Part shown: positions 33,992-44,099 of the stretch, in pieces
Position numbering within the stretch: position 1 is the first letter of the stretch
Layout of the letters: every line of letters starts with the position of its first letter
DNA from: Bacteroidota bacterium
GTDB lineage: Bacteria > Bacteroidota > Bacteroidia > Bacteroidales > SZUA-534
Direction: 5' to 3'
Assembly: GCA_003250355.1 (NCBI GenBank)
Contig: QKGS01000077.1
Coordinates: 122,671 to 186,670, forward strand
Length of the DNA: 64,000 bases
Program-made: the position numbers and the translations under genes
The notes under the pieces: model-generated
Told to the model about the DNA's origin: nothing
The model's database searches: none
Seen by the model: only the letters and a program-made list of their open reading frames with translations

Positions 33992-35965
33992 TTATTCAAC
34001 TATACTATTGAATACCTGCTCGTTAATACTAAACTCGTATTTTTCTCTAAGTGCTGCAAGCCATTCTTTTTCAAGTTCGGCCTGATAATCGGCAGTAATA
34101 AGCCCCTTAGCCTCACTTAATTGTTTTGGTTCAGGCTCTATTGGGTTATGAATATATGTCAGTATGTATTTATCGCCTGTTTGCTGTACTTTGTAGCTGC
34201 CCGAAGTCCATACTACATCGTCAACATTGGCATTGTCGCCCTTCATATATTTTTTCTGCTTACAAGTAATATTAAAACTTGAGTCGCTATTTTGTGTTTT
34301 TGCTTGTAATGCTATACAAGCAGCATTGGGATCTGAATCTTTTTTTGCCACTTTTTTTGCCATACTTAACACTTTCGACTCCATATTGGCATTGTTATAA
34401 ACATACAAAGTAGCTTTTACCCTATTGCCCCACATATAGTTCTGCTTATTATTTTCATAAAAATTATTAAGCCCGGCCGAATCTTTTACTGCTCTGCTCC
34501 AAACCATAGAATCGGTAAGGTTAAACAACAGTATACCATCGTGATACTCTTTTAACAAATGTTTGTATTCAGGGTGTTTCAAAGGCAACTGTGCTCTTTC
34601 GTATTCTTTTACCATTTCTAATGTGAAATTATTATAATACATTTCAATAAAATCACTAAATAAAAAGTTTGATGAATTTTTTATTCTGTTCATTGAAATA
34701 TATTTCAAAAACGATGTCTGATAATAAGTAGAATCGCCTATTACAAGCACTTTCTCGTTATTACTGAAATTAGGTTCGTAATCCTGATTTTTCAGCACTT
34801 TTAATGTATCTACAATTGTTATAAGCTTTGTTGCATTCTCTTTGTATTCCTTATAGCCGTATTCATTTTTTATACGGTCTATTACTATTTGTTCGGTTTT
34901 ATTTGAAGGAATTATACGTCGAACATTGGTGTATATTTTTTCTTTTTCTTCATCGAACGACCCGAACTCCTGAGTATCGAGAAGTTTTATAATATGCCAT
35001 CCATAATTTGAAAGTATTGGCTCTGACACGGCACCAATGCTATCTAAAGCAAAAGCTGCTTCTTCAAACTCCGGAACCATTCGACCTGAACCAAACATAG
35101 GCAGTTCACCACCTTTCATTGCACTACCTTTATCGTCAGAGTGTTTTAAAGCCATTTCAGCGAAACTTACACCTTGCATTATGGAATCATATATTTGAAA
35201 GGCTGCTTGTTTTGCTACTTCGTGCTCTTCGGCTGAACTGTTTTTGTTCACTTTTTTCATTATATGAGCAACCTTAACCTGTCCTACTGTTGGTCGTTTA
35301 TCATATACTTTTAAAATATGATAACCAAAACGGGTTCTTATTATTGGCGATATATTACCAACCTTAGTATTATACGCTGCATCTTCAAAAGGCATCACCA
35401 TTCTGAATGCACTAAAAAAACCTAAATCGCCCAAGTTATATTGAGCCGATGGGTCTTCCGAATATTGTTTAGCCAACTCTCCAAAATCATCCCCTTTTAA
35501 TGCTTTTGCACGAATATCGCTTATTCGTTTGTAAGCAGCTAAAGTATCAGCAGGCATTGCCCCTTCCTTTACATTTATAAGTATATGGCTTGCTTTCAAT
35601 TCCCATTTTAGCCTCTCATAAGCTTCCAAAGCCATAGCGTCAACAATCGACTCGTCTTTAAAATAAGGCTTCTCCAGTTGTAGCTTATATCCTTCAAATT
35701 CTTTAGTAAATGTTTGCGATGTATCTAACCCTAAAGCTTCGGCTTCTTTTACTTTAAGCTTAAAGTTTATAAACAAATTCATATACTCATCGAGCGATTC
35801 TCTATCAAACGACGGTTGCTTATTGTTCTTTGAGTAAACACGTATAAACTCTTCCTTGGTAACCTGTTCTCCGGCTACTGTTAATAACACATCACTGTTT
35901 GCCTGCGCAAAAACATTTGTAAGTAATAATAAACAAGATGCAAAAAATGTTAAGTTTCTAGTCAT
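33992..35965 (-). CDS. Peptidyl-prolyl isomerase with two parvulin domains
   Basis: 657 residues with a signal peptide ending near VFAQ. The chaperone-like N-terminus (LLTVAGEQVTKEEFIRVY) is followed by two parvulin domains. The first spans about 120-220 (ASHILINVKEG, YSEDPSAQYNLGDLGFFSA, FGYHILKVYDKRP) and the second about 225-330 (VAHIMKKVNKN, HSDDKGSAMKGGELPMFGSG, YGWHIIKLLD). The remaining ~300 residues are helical with no assigned fold. It is a periplasmic folding factor for outer-membrane proteins. It is the second gene of the run, 24 bases after guaB. Confidence 0.92.
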   Translation of the reverse strand: MTRNLTFFASCLLLLTNVFAQANSDVLLTVAGEQVTKEEFIRVYSKNNKQPSFDRESLDEYMNLFINFKLKVKEAEALGLDTSQTFTKEFEGYKLQLEKPYFKDESIVDAMALEAYERLKWELKASHILINVKEGAMPADTLAAYKRISDIRAKALKGDDFGELAKQYSEDPSAQYNLGDLGFFSAFRMVMPFEDAAYNTKVGNISPIIRTRFGYHILKVYDKRPTVGQVKVAHIMKKVNKNSSAEEHEVAKQAAFQIYDSIMQGVSFAEMALKHSDDKGSAMKGGELPMFGSGRMVPEFEEAAFALDSIGAVSEPILSNYGWHIIKLLDTQEFGSFDEEKEKIYTNVRRIIPSNKTEQIVIDRIKNEYGYKEYKENATKLITIVDTLKVLKNQDYEPNFSNNEKVLVIGDSTYYQTSFLKYISMNRIKNSSNFLFSDFIEMYYNNFTLEMVKEYERAQLPLKHPEYKHLLKEYHDGILLFNLTDSMVWSRAVKDSAGLNNFYENNKQNYMWGNRVKATLYVYNNANMESKVLSMAKKVAKKDSDPNAACIALQAKTQNSDSSFNITCKQKKYMKGDNANVDDVVWTSGSYKVQQTGDKYILTYIHNPIEPEPKQLSEAKGLITADYQAELEKEWLAALREKYEFSINEQVFNSIVE

Positions 35966-35989
35966 ATCTGTACTTGGCTTTTTATAATA

Positions 35990-37465
35990 TTAGTTTCTTT
36001 CGCGTGTATAGTTAGGTGCTTCACGTGTAATAGTTACATCGTGCGGGTGGCCTTCAACCATTCCTGCATTTGTAATTCTTACAAATTTTGCATTTTTCAG
36101 TTCATCAATATTTGCCGCTCCGCAATATCCCATTCCTGAACGTAAGCCTCCAATTATTTGATACATAACTTCACTCAATGTTCCTTTGTAAGGTACTCGT
36201 GCTGCAATACCTTCGGGTACCAGTTTTTTTACATCGTCCTCGGCATCCTGAAAGTAACGGTCTTTTGAACCTTGTTGCATAGCCTCAACCGACCCCATTC
36301 CTCGGTACGATTTAAACTTTCGCCCCTGGTAAATGATAGTCTCTCCCGGCGATTCATCGGTTCCGGCAAACATTGACCCCATCATAATAGAATCGGCTCC
36401 GGCTGCAAGCCCCTTAACCACATCGCCCGAATAACGTATACCACCATCACCAATTAATGGAACACCTGTACCTTTTAACGCTTCGGCAATACTATTTATT
36501 GCGGTAAGCTGTGGAACTCCTACTCCGGCAACTACCCTTGTTGTACATATTGACCCCGGTCCTATACCTACTTTTACAGCATCGGCTCCGGCCTCAACAA
36601 GTGCTATTGCTGCTTCGGGGGTTGCTATATTACCAACTACATAATCAACCTGAGGAAATTTTGATTTAGCTTCTTTTAACATATCAATAACTCCTTTAGA
36701 GTGTCCATGTGCTGTATCTATTACTATTGCATCGGCTCCGGCCTTTACCAAAGCAGCTATTCGCTCCAGCGTATCGCCGGTTACTCCTACTCCTGCCGCT
36801 ACACGCAAGCGTCCTTTACTATCTTTGCAAGCATTCGGTCTGTCTTGTGCCTTGGTTATATCTTTATATGTTATTAGCCCAACCAGCTTATAATCTTCAT
36901 CAACTACAGGAAGCTTTTCTATTTTATGCTCCATAAGTATTTCGGCTGCCTTATCAAGGTCAATACTCTGATTTGTTGTTACAATATTTTCCGATGTCAT
37001 AATATCGGCTATTACCTTATTCATTGCTTCAAAACGCAAATCACGATTTGTAACTATTCCTATCAACTTATTGCCTGCATCAACTACCGGTATGCCCCCA
37101 ATTTTAAACTCTTTCATTATTGCAAGAGCATCGGCTACTGTTTTTTCTTTAGTTATAGTTACAGGGTCTATAATCATACCGTTCTCTGCCCTTTTTACCA
37201 TTCTAACTTTCTTAGCCTGCTCTTCTATCGACATATTTTTATGTATAACACCAATACCCCCTTCACGAGCTATTGCTATTGCCATTGTTGACTCAGTTAC
37301 TGTATCCATTGCTGCTGAAACAATAGGAGTATTTAACCTGATATTTCTTGAAAATTGTGATGAAATATTCACTTCGCGGGGTAATACTTCTGAATATGCA
37401 GGTACTAAATATACATCGTCGAATGTTAACCCTTCACCAATAATTTTGTCGTCAATAAAAGCCAT
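35990..37465 (-). CDS. guaB: IMP dehydrogenase
   Basis: 491 residues. It oxidises IMP to XMP with NAD, the first step of GMP synthesis. N-terminal [17 protein letters not shown], a pair of CBS domains at ~95-205 inserted in the barrel, and the catalytic loop [17 protein letters not shown] with Cys307. [21 protein letters not shown] and the flap YRGMGS follow. Complete and canonical. It heads a tight minus-strand run with three parvulin-type genes, moxR and the OstA-like gene, so nucleotide synthesis and envelope assembly genes are probably co-transcribed. Confidence 0.97.
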   Translation of the reverse strand: MAFIDDKIIGEGLTFDDVYLVPAYSEVLPREVNISSQFSRNIRLNTPIVSAAMDTVTESTMAIAIAREGGIGVIHKNMSIEEQAKKVRMVKRAENGMIIDPVTITKEKTVADALAIMKEFKIGGIPVVDAGNKLIGIVTNRDLRFEAMNKVIADIMTSENIVTTNQSIDLDKAAEILMEHKIEKLPVVDEDYKLVGLITYKDITKAQDRPNACKDSKGRLRVAAGVGVTGDTLERIAALVKAGADAIVIDTAHGHSKGVIDMLKEAKSKFPQVDYVVGNIATPEAAIALVEAGADAVKVGIGPGSICTTRVVAGVGVPQLTAINSIAEALKGTGVPLIGDGGIRYSGDVVKGLAAGADSIMMGSMFAGTDESPGETIIYQGRKFKSYRGMGSVEAMQQGSKDRYFQDAEDDVKKLVPEGIAARVPYKGTLSEVMYQIIGGLRSGMGYCGAANIDELKNAKFVRITNAGMVEGHPHDVTITREAPNYTRERN

Positions 37466-37695
37466 AATTTTAAAGATTGTTGATGTTTTTTAAAAATTGT
37501 GCTAAAATACAAAAATTATAGAACCGTCCGACTTTAAAATTGCTTTTTTTCCTTCTTTAACAAAACGCATTCCAACCATCTGTAAAACTGACACTTACAT
37601 AAGTATAGAATACGTAAAAAATCAAAACACACATTGCAAAAATGAAGTTGATTATATTTTTTACTGCTATTATATGAACAATTGAACTAATAATA

Positions 37696-39453
37696 TTACT
37701 CTTCTGTAATATTCATGAGTTGCGAACGATATGCCGAAAATAGTTTCGATTTACTAATAAACCCCTGATATTTTCCATCTTTACATACAGGCAAATTCCA
37801 CGCATCGGTTTCATTAAATAAGTTTATCACATTGTCCATATTATCATCGTGCCTGATTATGGCCGGAGGTATTTGCGCAAGGTTCAACACCGACGTATCA
37901 TAATACTCACGGTTAAACATTATGTTTCTTACATCGTCGAGCAAAATTATACCCAATAAGTAACCTTCATCATTTATAACCGGAAATATATTGCGCTTCG
38001 ATTTTGATATTGCCTTTACCAAATCTTCCAACAAATCATCTTCATTTACTGTAGTAAAATCTGACTCCACTAATGTACCTATTCTAAGAAACTGAAGTAC
38101 TGCCTTATCTTTATTGTGAGTAACAAGGGTTCCCCGTTTCTCTAACTGCCATGTTACAATATTCTGCTTATTGTAGCTACGTGCAGTTATATACGAAATA
38201 GTAGAAGTTAACATTAACGGTACTATAAGCTCGTAGCCATGTGTAATTTCGGCAATTAAAAAAATGCCGGTAAGCGGTGCCTGCAATACTCCGGCAACTA
38301 CACCTCCCATACCAACTAGTGCAAAATTTGTTACCGACAATTGCTCATCGACCAAATGATTATTAACAAAAGCAAACAGATAACCTAATATACCGCCAGT
38401 AAATAACGATGGTGCAAAAATACCCCCAATACCTCCGGCCCCAACTGTTAAAGCCGATGCTACTACTTTCAATGCAATAATAGTAATGAAAAATAATATA
38501 TATACCCCAATGCTGTCAGAGATAAAACTAAAAAAGTTCTTCTCAAACACTTCGGCCGAATTGCCCGAGAGCATAGCCTTTATTACATCGAATCCCTCGC
38601 CATAAAGTGCCGGAAAAAAATATATTATCAACCCCAAAAACGGAGCTCCTATCAACAACCGCTTATATATGCTTTTTATATTAAGAAAATACCCCTCAAT
38701 AGCAACAAATATTTTTGTAAAATAACCCGATGTAAGACCTGCCAAAATACCCAAAAAAACATAATACACAGTATGTTTTACCATAAATGCCTGACTTACT
38801 GAAAAATCGAATGCAATAGATTCTGTAAACAACAGGTTTGTTGTAATAGCTCCGCTAACCGATGCCATTAACAATGGTATTAATGAAAAACGGTTCAAAT
38901 CGAGCAATAGCACCTCTAATGCAAATACTATTCCTGCTATTGGTGTATTAAATATTGCCGATACGGCTCCGGCCGCACCACACCCCAGCAATGTAGTTAT
39001 GCTCTTATAATTTAACCTAAACATACGCCCCAAATTCGACCCTATTGATGCCCCCGATGATATAATTGGCGACTCCAACCCGATAGAGCCCCCAAAACCG
39101 GCGGTTAATATTGCACCTACAACCGACGAATATGTCTTATGTATTCGCATTAAACTATTTCGCTTCGCAATTGCATACAGTATTGAAGCTATATTGTGCC
39201 GTACATTGTCGTGTAATATAAACTGCTTAAATAACACTACAAGTGTAAGCCCTATTAATGGGTATAAAAACAGGTGGTAATTTGTTAAACTAAAATGGAG
39301 ATTACTACTAAATAATTCATGCATATAAAAAACACCGGTTTTCAACAACCAAGCCATAATACCGGCAAGTACTCCAACTAACACACTCAGAATCATAAGA
39401 AATCCTTTGTCGTTAATATTACGCATTCGCCAAACTATGAAACGCTTTAGCAT
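37696..39453 (-). CDS. CLC-family chloride channel or transporter with CBS domains
   Basis: 585 residues. About ten to twelve membrane helices to residue ~430, then two CBS domains (~445-575; LRIGTLVESDFTTVNEDDL and DNVINLFNETDAWNLPVCKDG in parts). The CLC signature is present as GFGGSIGLESPIISSGASIGS, keeping the gating glutamate (Gly-x-Glu-x-Pro) that many CLC exchangers use. A second family motif, GAGGIGGIFAPSLFTGG, is present. The CBS pair suggests control by adenine nucleotides or ionic strength. It stands alone between guaB and the unknown gene. Confidence 0.92.
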   Translation of the reverse strand: MLKRFIVWRMRNINDKGFLMILSVLVGVLAGIMAWLLKTGVFYMHELFSSNLHFSLTNYHLFLYPLIGLTLVVLFKQFILHDNVRHNIASILYAIAKRNSLMRIHKTYSSVVGAILTAGFGGSIGLESPIISSGASIGSNLGRMFRLNYKSITTLLGCGAAGAVSAIFNTPIAGIVFALEVLLLDLNRFSLIPLLMASVSGAITTNLLFTESIAFDFSVSQAFMVKHTVYYVFLGILAGLTSGYFTKIFVAIEGYFLNIKSIYKRLLIGAPFLGLIIYFFPALYGEGFDVIKAMLSGNSAEVFEKNFFSFISDSIGVYILFFITIIALKVVASALTVGAGGIGGIFAPSLFTGGILGYLFAFVNNHLVDEQLSVTNFALVGMGGVVAGVLQAPLTGIFLIAEITHGYELIVPLMLTSTISYITARSYNKQNIVTWQLEKRGTLVTHNKDKAVLQFLRIGTLVESDFTTVNEDDLLEDLVKAISKSKRNIFPVINDEGYLLGIILLDDVRNIMFNREYYDTSVLNLAQIPPAIIRHDDNMDNVINLFNETDAWNLPVCKDGKYQGFISKSKLFSAYRSQLMNITEE

Positions 39454-39613
39454 ATAATAGTATTTGTATAATTTTAACTAAATATAGCCAAAATAAGATT
39501 ATTGAAAATATAAATACCTAAGCACATTGATTTTAAAACACCTTTTTTACACTTACTTTTTTACTAAATCATAAACTTTGTTTTAAAATATCTGTTTATA
39601 TTTAATACAGCAT

Positions 39614-39636
39614 AAGCCTTTTTAAACAGGCTTTTT
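39614..39636 (+). terminator. Terminator-like hairpin in the leader of gene 39664-40353
   Basis: AAGCCT (39614-39619) pairs with AGGCTT (39628-39633), 8-base loop, followed by a short T-run. No plus-strand gene lies upstream, and the CLC gene runs the other way, so it may be a leader attenuator or simply chance. Confidence 0.35.
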
Positions 39637-39663
39637 CAATGTTCAATTCAAACACCTATAATT

Positions 39664-40353
39664 ATGATACTTGAAGTTTACGGTAGTATTACAAAAGAAG
39701 AGGAAGTAAAAAGCCTTAAAGTAGGGCTTCCCAACACTATGGTACTTGAAGATTTGGGGCTTTTTTACGGATATTATGGCAGTAATATTGCACAGGAAGG
39801 TATGCCCGACTCCCTATTTCTTGTTTTAAATAGTAAAGAATCGAATGAAAAAATACTTCGCCTTACTCAACTTGTGAAAAAGCAAAGCGAGATAGTATTT
39901 GAAGGTACCCCGGCAACTGTTTGTGTTCAAAACAACACATATTCTGCTATTAGAGTTCGCAAACTCACTTCATTTGAGCAAGTTGCCGAAATTCAAGACT
40001 TTTATCGCGATTTTGGATTAGATTTTGCTAAAGCAAAAGATATTCTTGAAATGGCAATAATAAGAGTAACTAAAACTTCGGTTCTTACCCAAATTGACGA
40101 AAAAATATGGAAAGATGAGGATAGAAATATTTACTATCTCGAAATTGACCGACATATTCCGTGGAGCTTATTCAAGAAAATAACAAAAAAGGTAAGAAGC
40201 AATATTGATTTTACCGAATTCGATGCAGCACTGGCTGTGATGTACCGAAAAGAAGTGAAAGACTTTATACGTGTTTATACAAAAAAGCTATCGGTAGAAC
40301 AGTTAAAAACTCTTCTTGATAAATATGAAACTGTTTTTGAAAAACTTATGTAA
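39664..40353 (+). CDS. Unknown soluble protein
   Basis: 229 residues, no signal peptide or membrane helix, mixed charge. I do not recognise a family. The N-terminal half looks alpha/beta (LKVGLPNTMVLEDLGLFYGYYG, in parts). The middle has SFEQVAEIQDFYRDFGLDFAKAKD. The C-terminal half is helical and basic with VMYRKEVKDFIRVYTKKL. The reading frame, codon use and start are like its neighbours, so it is a real gene. It is flanked by a CLC gene and hisS, both on the other strand. It may be a lineage-specific cytoplasmic protein. A hairpin precedes its start codon by 28 bases. Confidence 0.7.
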   Translation: MILEVYGSITKEEEVKSLKVGLPNTMVLEDLGLFYGYYGSNIAQEGMPDSLFLVLNSKESNEKILRLTQLVKKQSEIVFEGTPATVCVQNNTYSAIRVRKLTSFEQVAEIQDFYRDFGLDFAKAKDILEMAIIRVTKTSVLTQIDEKIWKDEDRNIYYLEIDRHIPWSLFKKITKKVRSNIDFTEFDAALAVMYRKEVKDFIRVYTKKLSVEQLKTLLDKYETVFEKLM

Positions 40354-40401
40354 TCAAAAACACCATAATTGAAAAAAACTTGTTTCTAAAACTAATAAGA
40401 A

Positions 40402-41766
40402 TCAATACATCAATTTCCTAATTATCTCTTCAACGGTAATATTATCCTGAGTACCATTTTCCATATCTTTCAGGGTAATTTTACCCGACTCTATTTCCTG
40501 CTCTCCTACTAATGCTACAAAAGGGATATTTCGCTGATTGGCATATGTCATCTGCTTTTTCATTTTTGCACTTTCCGGAAATATTTCGGCACTAATGCCG
40601 GCTTTACGAAGTTCTGAAAGTGCTTTCATACACCACACTTGCTCCTTATCTCCAAAATTTACAAACAATATCTGTGTGGTTGTAGCACTCTCTTTCGGAT
40701 ACAAATACAACTGCTCCATTACATCGTAAATACGGTCGGCTCCAAATGATATACCAACTCCCGAAACATCGGGCAATCCAAAAATACCTGTTAAATCATC
40801 GTATCGGCCTCCTCCTGTTATTGAACCTATTTGAACATCGAGTGCTTTTACTTCAAATATTGCTCCGGTGTAGTAATTTAACCCGCGTGCCAACGTTAAA
40901 TCAAGTTCTACTTTCGTTGAAATATTTAAATCGGCTAACAATGCAAAAACAGTTTCCATTTCCTGAATACCCTTCAAGCCTGTTTCGGAACCCGATAAAA
41001 CATTCTTAATCTGATTCAGTTTTTCAGTATTGCTACCCGACAAGTTGAGTATTGGCTGTAATTGTTCAACTGCCAACTGAGGTAATCCCTTTTCCAACAA
41101 TTCCTGGTTAACCTTTTCAACTCCTATTTTATCAAGCTTATCAATAGCAACTGTTATATCTACCATTTTATCGGGTTGCCCTATTGTTTCGGCAATACCT
41201 GCAAGTATTTTGCGGTTATTCATTTTTACAACCACGTTAATATTTAGCTTTTTGTATACTTCGTCAACTATTTGAATAAGCTCTACTTCATTCAATAACG
41301 AATCGCTTCCTATTACGTCAACATCGCACTGAAAAAACTCACGATAACGCCCTTTCTGCGGACGGTCGGCGCGCCATACCGGTTGTATCTGATAACGCTT
41401 AAATGGAAATACTATATTGTTTCGGTGCTGTACCACATAACGAGCAAATGGTACGGTAAGGTCGTATCGCAACCCTTTTTCCGATATTTGACCGGTAACT
41501 TTAACTGAATCTTTTTGTGTTAATAATTCTTGGTCGGCTTTGGTAAGAAAATCGCCTGAGTTCAATATTTTAAACAACAACTTATCGCCTTCTTCTCCGT
41601 ATTTCCCCATAAGGGTCGACAGATTTTCCATTGCAGGGGTCTCTATTGGCTGAAATCCGTAAAGCTTAAATACACTTTTTATAGTGTCGAAAATATAGTT
41701 GCGCTTTACCATTTCTGCCGGCCCGAAATCGCGTGTTCCCTTTGGTATAGAAGGTTTTTGTGCCAT
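40402..41766 (-). CDS. hisS: Histidyl-tRNA synthetase
   Basis: 454 residues, class II synthetase. It charges tRNA-His. Motifs: [18 protein letters not shown] near the start, motif 2 region RAERPQ-like [20 protein letters not shown], the histidine-specific [30 protein letters not shown] and motif 3 [15 protein letters not shown]. The C-terminal anticodon-binding domain ([11 protein letters not shown] ... [17 protein letters not shown]) is complete. Single-gene unit, 129 bases downstream of the hydrogenase-like gene's end. Confidence 0.96.
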   Translation of the reverse strand: MAQKPSIPKGTRDFGPAEMVKRNYIFDTIKSVFKLYGFQPIETPAMENLSTLMGKYGEEGDKLLFKILNSGDFLTKADQELLTQKDSVKVTGQISEKGLRYDLTVPFARYVVQHRNNIVFPFKRYQIQPVWRADRPQKGRYREFFQCDVDVIGSDSLLNEVELIQIVDEVYKKLNINVVVKMNNRKILAGIAETIGQPDKMVDITVAIDKLDKIGVEKVNQELLEKGLPQLAVEQLQPILNLSGSNTEKLNQIKNVLSGSETGLKGIQEMETVFALLADLNISTKVELDLTLARGLNYYTGAIFEVKALDVQIGSITGGGRYDDLTGIFGLPDVSGVGISFGADRIYDVMEQLYLYPKESATTTQILFVNFGDKEQVWCMKALSELRKAGISAEIFPESAKMKKQMTYANQRNIPFVALVGEQEIESGKITLKDMENGTQDNITVEEIIRKLMY

Positions 41767-41895
41767 CGATTATTGCTTTTAAATTATATGAGCGCAAAAT
41801 TAATGTTGCTATTGATATATACAAAATTATTTAACTTTTAGTATAAACCACTTTATGATTGGCCAATTAGATGATTCTGAACGGTATATCATCAT

Positions 41896-43236
41896 TTATT
41901 TAACCGAACGGTTTCCCCAAATATTTCGAATAATACCAAGAGCTGTATCAAGGTTTATTTCATTATTTTTTATAAGCTTATTCTGAATAAAAATACAATG
42001 TGAAAGTGTGGCATTTCCTTTAACTATATCTTCGGCTAGTGCTTTGCAACTTGGTGCTCCACAGGCTCCACAATCAATACTGGGTAATTCTTTCTCTATT
42101 TTTTGGGAGTTTTTCATTTTCTGCATAGCCTTAAGCATATCGGCATCGAGCATCATCATTGAGCGTGACGGTATATCTCCAAGCTTAATACGGCTGGCTA
42201 AAAAATCTTTATACTCCCTTATTCCCGACGATTTATAATCAGAAGTTTTCTGATTATTCCGTTCTATACGTTTCTTTAACCGCTCAATAATCAGAAACCT
42301 GTTCTCGGCATTAAGTATACCTCCGGCACAGCTTTGTGAACAAGCACGGCATTCAAGAAAATCGATACCTGTTACTTCCTCATTTTCAACCATCTCCAAG
42401 AACTCTATCGCATTATATATGCCATCTATGGCAAGAGTACGGCCGTGCGCCTGACGCGACTCGCCTCGGTTCAAAGACCAAAGCAGCTTATAATCGTGAA
42501 TAACAGTAGGCTCGGGGACTGCACAAATATCACCGGTTTCATTTTTTATTTCGCGGTAAACGCGGTTATATAAACTATTTGAATTTATAACACCTGATAC
42601 TGCCGACTCTTCTATCCCAACCGGGCTAATAATTGATGCAATTTTTGCAGCACATGGTGTTATATAAAATATACCTATTTCATTATCTCTCAACCCTTGG
42701 TCAGTAAGCTTTTTGCGATAAAATGTTGCAGCAATATCACTGGGAGTATTCAGTTTCATTATTTGGTCAACAAGCGATGGAAATTTTACTTGTATCAATC
42801 TTACTATTGCCGGACAGAATGACGATATTATGGGATATTCATCAACATACTCTTTTTGATAATCCCAAACTGCTTCGCGCAATACCTCTACTGCACGCTC
42901 TACCTCATACACATGGGTAAAACCAAGCTTATGAAGCACACTATATATTTGACTGGCTTTAATATTTTCAGGAAACTGACCTACAAAAACCGATGGTATT
43001 AGTGCTACTCGATAACGATATTTGAATATATTGTCAAAATAATCTTCCTCAACATAAATAGCAGTAGTTGGACATACTTTTGCACACTCGCCACAATCAA
43101 TACACTTATCTTCGTCAATTGATGCAATACCATTCCACACCCTTATAGCCTCCGTAGGGCAAGAGTTCATGCAATGCGAACAGCCTATACAAAGCTCCTC
43201 GTCAATTTTAAGTGCATGATAGAATGGCTTATCCAT
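41896..43236 (-). CDS. [FeFe]-hydrogenase-like iron-sulfur protein
   Basis: 446 residues. N-terminal two-cluster ferredoxin: Cys16, 19, 22, 26 and Cys45, 48, 51, 55. Residues ~75-310 match the hydrogenase large-subunit C-terminal fold. Cysteines at H-cluster-like positions are Cys141 (SSFCPA), Cys195 (TPCAAK) and Cys296, 299, 303 (ECRACSQSCAGG). The canonical L1 TSCxPxW and L3 MxCxGGC patterns are changed, so this is not a standard catalytic enzyme. At 389-414 a further 4Fe-4S motif C-x2-C-x4-C-x16-C is visible, as in the FeS domain. It is the third gene of a triad with an anti-sigma-type ATPase and a DRTGG protein, suggesting a redox or hydrogen sensor rather than bulk hydrogen turnover. Confidence 0.88.
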   Translation of the reverse strand: MDKPFYHALKIDEELCIGCSHCMNSCPTEAIRVWNGIASIDEDKCIDCGECAKVCPTTAIYVEEDYFDNIFKYRYRVALIPSVFVGQFPENIKASQIYSVLHKLGFTHVYEVERAVEVLREAVWDYQKEYVDEYPIISSFCPAIVRLIQVKFPSLVDQIMKLNTPSDIAATFYRKKLTDQGLRDNEIGIFYITPCAAKIASIISPVGIEESAVSGVINSNSLYNRVYREIKNETGDICAVPEPTVIHDYKLLWSLNRGESRQAHGRTLAIDGIYNAIEFLEMVENEEVTGIDFLECRACSQSCAGGILNAENRFLIIERLKKRIERNNQKTSDYKSSGIREYKDFLASRIKLGDIPSRSMMMLDADMLKAMQKMKNSQKIEKELPSIDCGACGAPSCKALAEDIVKGNATLSHCIFIQNKLIKNNEINLDTALGIIRNIWGNRSVK

Positions 43237-43241
43237 ATTAT

Positions 43242-43655
43242 TTACGATAAAAAGTTAGTAAAACTCAAAACGGTTCCTTTACCTACTTCCGATTGTATAT
43301 TCATTTGGTCGGTATTCTTTTTTATATTAGCAAGTCCCATACCTGCTCCAAAGCCCATTTCCCTCACCTTAGCCGATGCTGTTGAATATCCTTCAACCAT
43401 AGCCTGCTCAATATTTTCAATACCGGGTCCTTCATCGGTTAATGTAATATTAATTTGTTCGGGCGATATTTTTACAAGTATATCGCCTCGGTATGCATGA
43501 GCTACTATATTTACCTCGGCTTCATAAAGTGCAACTACTATTTTACGGGTTATTTTGGGGTCAACATTAAGCTTTTTCAGTGTTTTTTTTACACTGCTCG
43601 ACGCTGAACCTGCATTTGTAAAATCGCCCCCTTCTACCTTGTATTCAAACTCCAT
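43242..43655 (-). CDS. Anti-sigma-factor-type ATP-binding protein (HATPase_c_2)
   Basis: 137 residues forming a single GHKL ATPase domain of the RsbW/SpoIIAB kind. Visible boxes: N-box ALYEAEVNIVAHAYRG, G1 LTDEGPGIENI and G2 GFGAGMGLANIKK, all intact. Such proteins phosphorylate a partner serine or bind a sigma factor. It begins 11 bases after the DRTGG gene and ends 5 bases before the hydrogenase-like gene, so the three are almost certainly co-expressed. The target is unknown; STAS proteins are common partners of this family, and one is encoded in the che operon of this window, but a link is speculation. Confidence 0.88.
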   Translation of the reverse strand: MEFEYKVEGGDFTNAGSASSSVKKTLKKLNVDPKITRKIVVALYEAEVNIVAHAYRGDILVKISPEQINITLTDEGPGIENIEQAMVEGYSTASAKVREMGFGAGMGLANIKKNTDQMNIQSEVGKGTVLSFTNFLS

Positions 43656-43666
43656 ATTCTAAATAA

Positions 43667-44011
43667 TTAATAATGAGGCTTTATACCTGCCTGGTATAAA
43701 ACTCCGGATATTCTATACATGGCATATGGCGATTCTATTATGGTAATATTATCTTGTTCTGCCAATTTAATCATTTCTGCTGTTGCTCTTTTCCCTCTGG
43801 CTAAAATTATGCATTGTATATCCTGCATCTCTACTGTGCGAATAGTCTGAATATTTGACAATCCGGTAATAAGCGCAGCATTTTCTGTATCCAGTGTTAA
43901 TACATCACTCATTAAGTCAGATGCCATAGCATATTCAATTTCCAAACTATCGGCATCTGTTTTAGTAACAACAACCCCCTCTATCACCTCCACTATTTCA
44001 TCTACTGTCAT
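43667..44011 (-). CDS. DRTGG domain protein
   Basis: 114 residues, one DRTGG domain. The pattern runs TVDEIVEVIEGVVVTKTDAD, YAMASDLMSDVL, AALITGLSNIQTIRTVEMQD, ILARGKRATAEMIKLAEQDN and IIESPYAMYRISGVLYQAG. The domain is found attached to kinases and CBS proteins and stand-alone beside hydrogenase gene sets in anaerobes (family knowledge). It is likely a ligand-binding or scaffold protein. First gene of the triad, 88 bases downstream of the M24 peptidase gene. Confidence 0.85.
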   Translation of the reverse strand: MTVDEIVEVIEGVVVTKTDADSLEIEYAMASDLMSDVLTLDTENAALITGLSNIQTIRTVEMQDIQCIILARGKRATAEMIKLAEQDNITIIESPYAMYRISGVLYQAGIKPHY

Positions 44012-44099
44012 TATGGTTTCTGTTTATTTTAAAAATTCAACACAAAATAACTAAAAATATGTTTTATAACAATTATACAATAATCATTCAATAAAGGTT

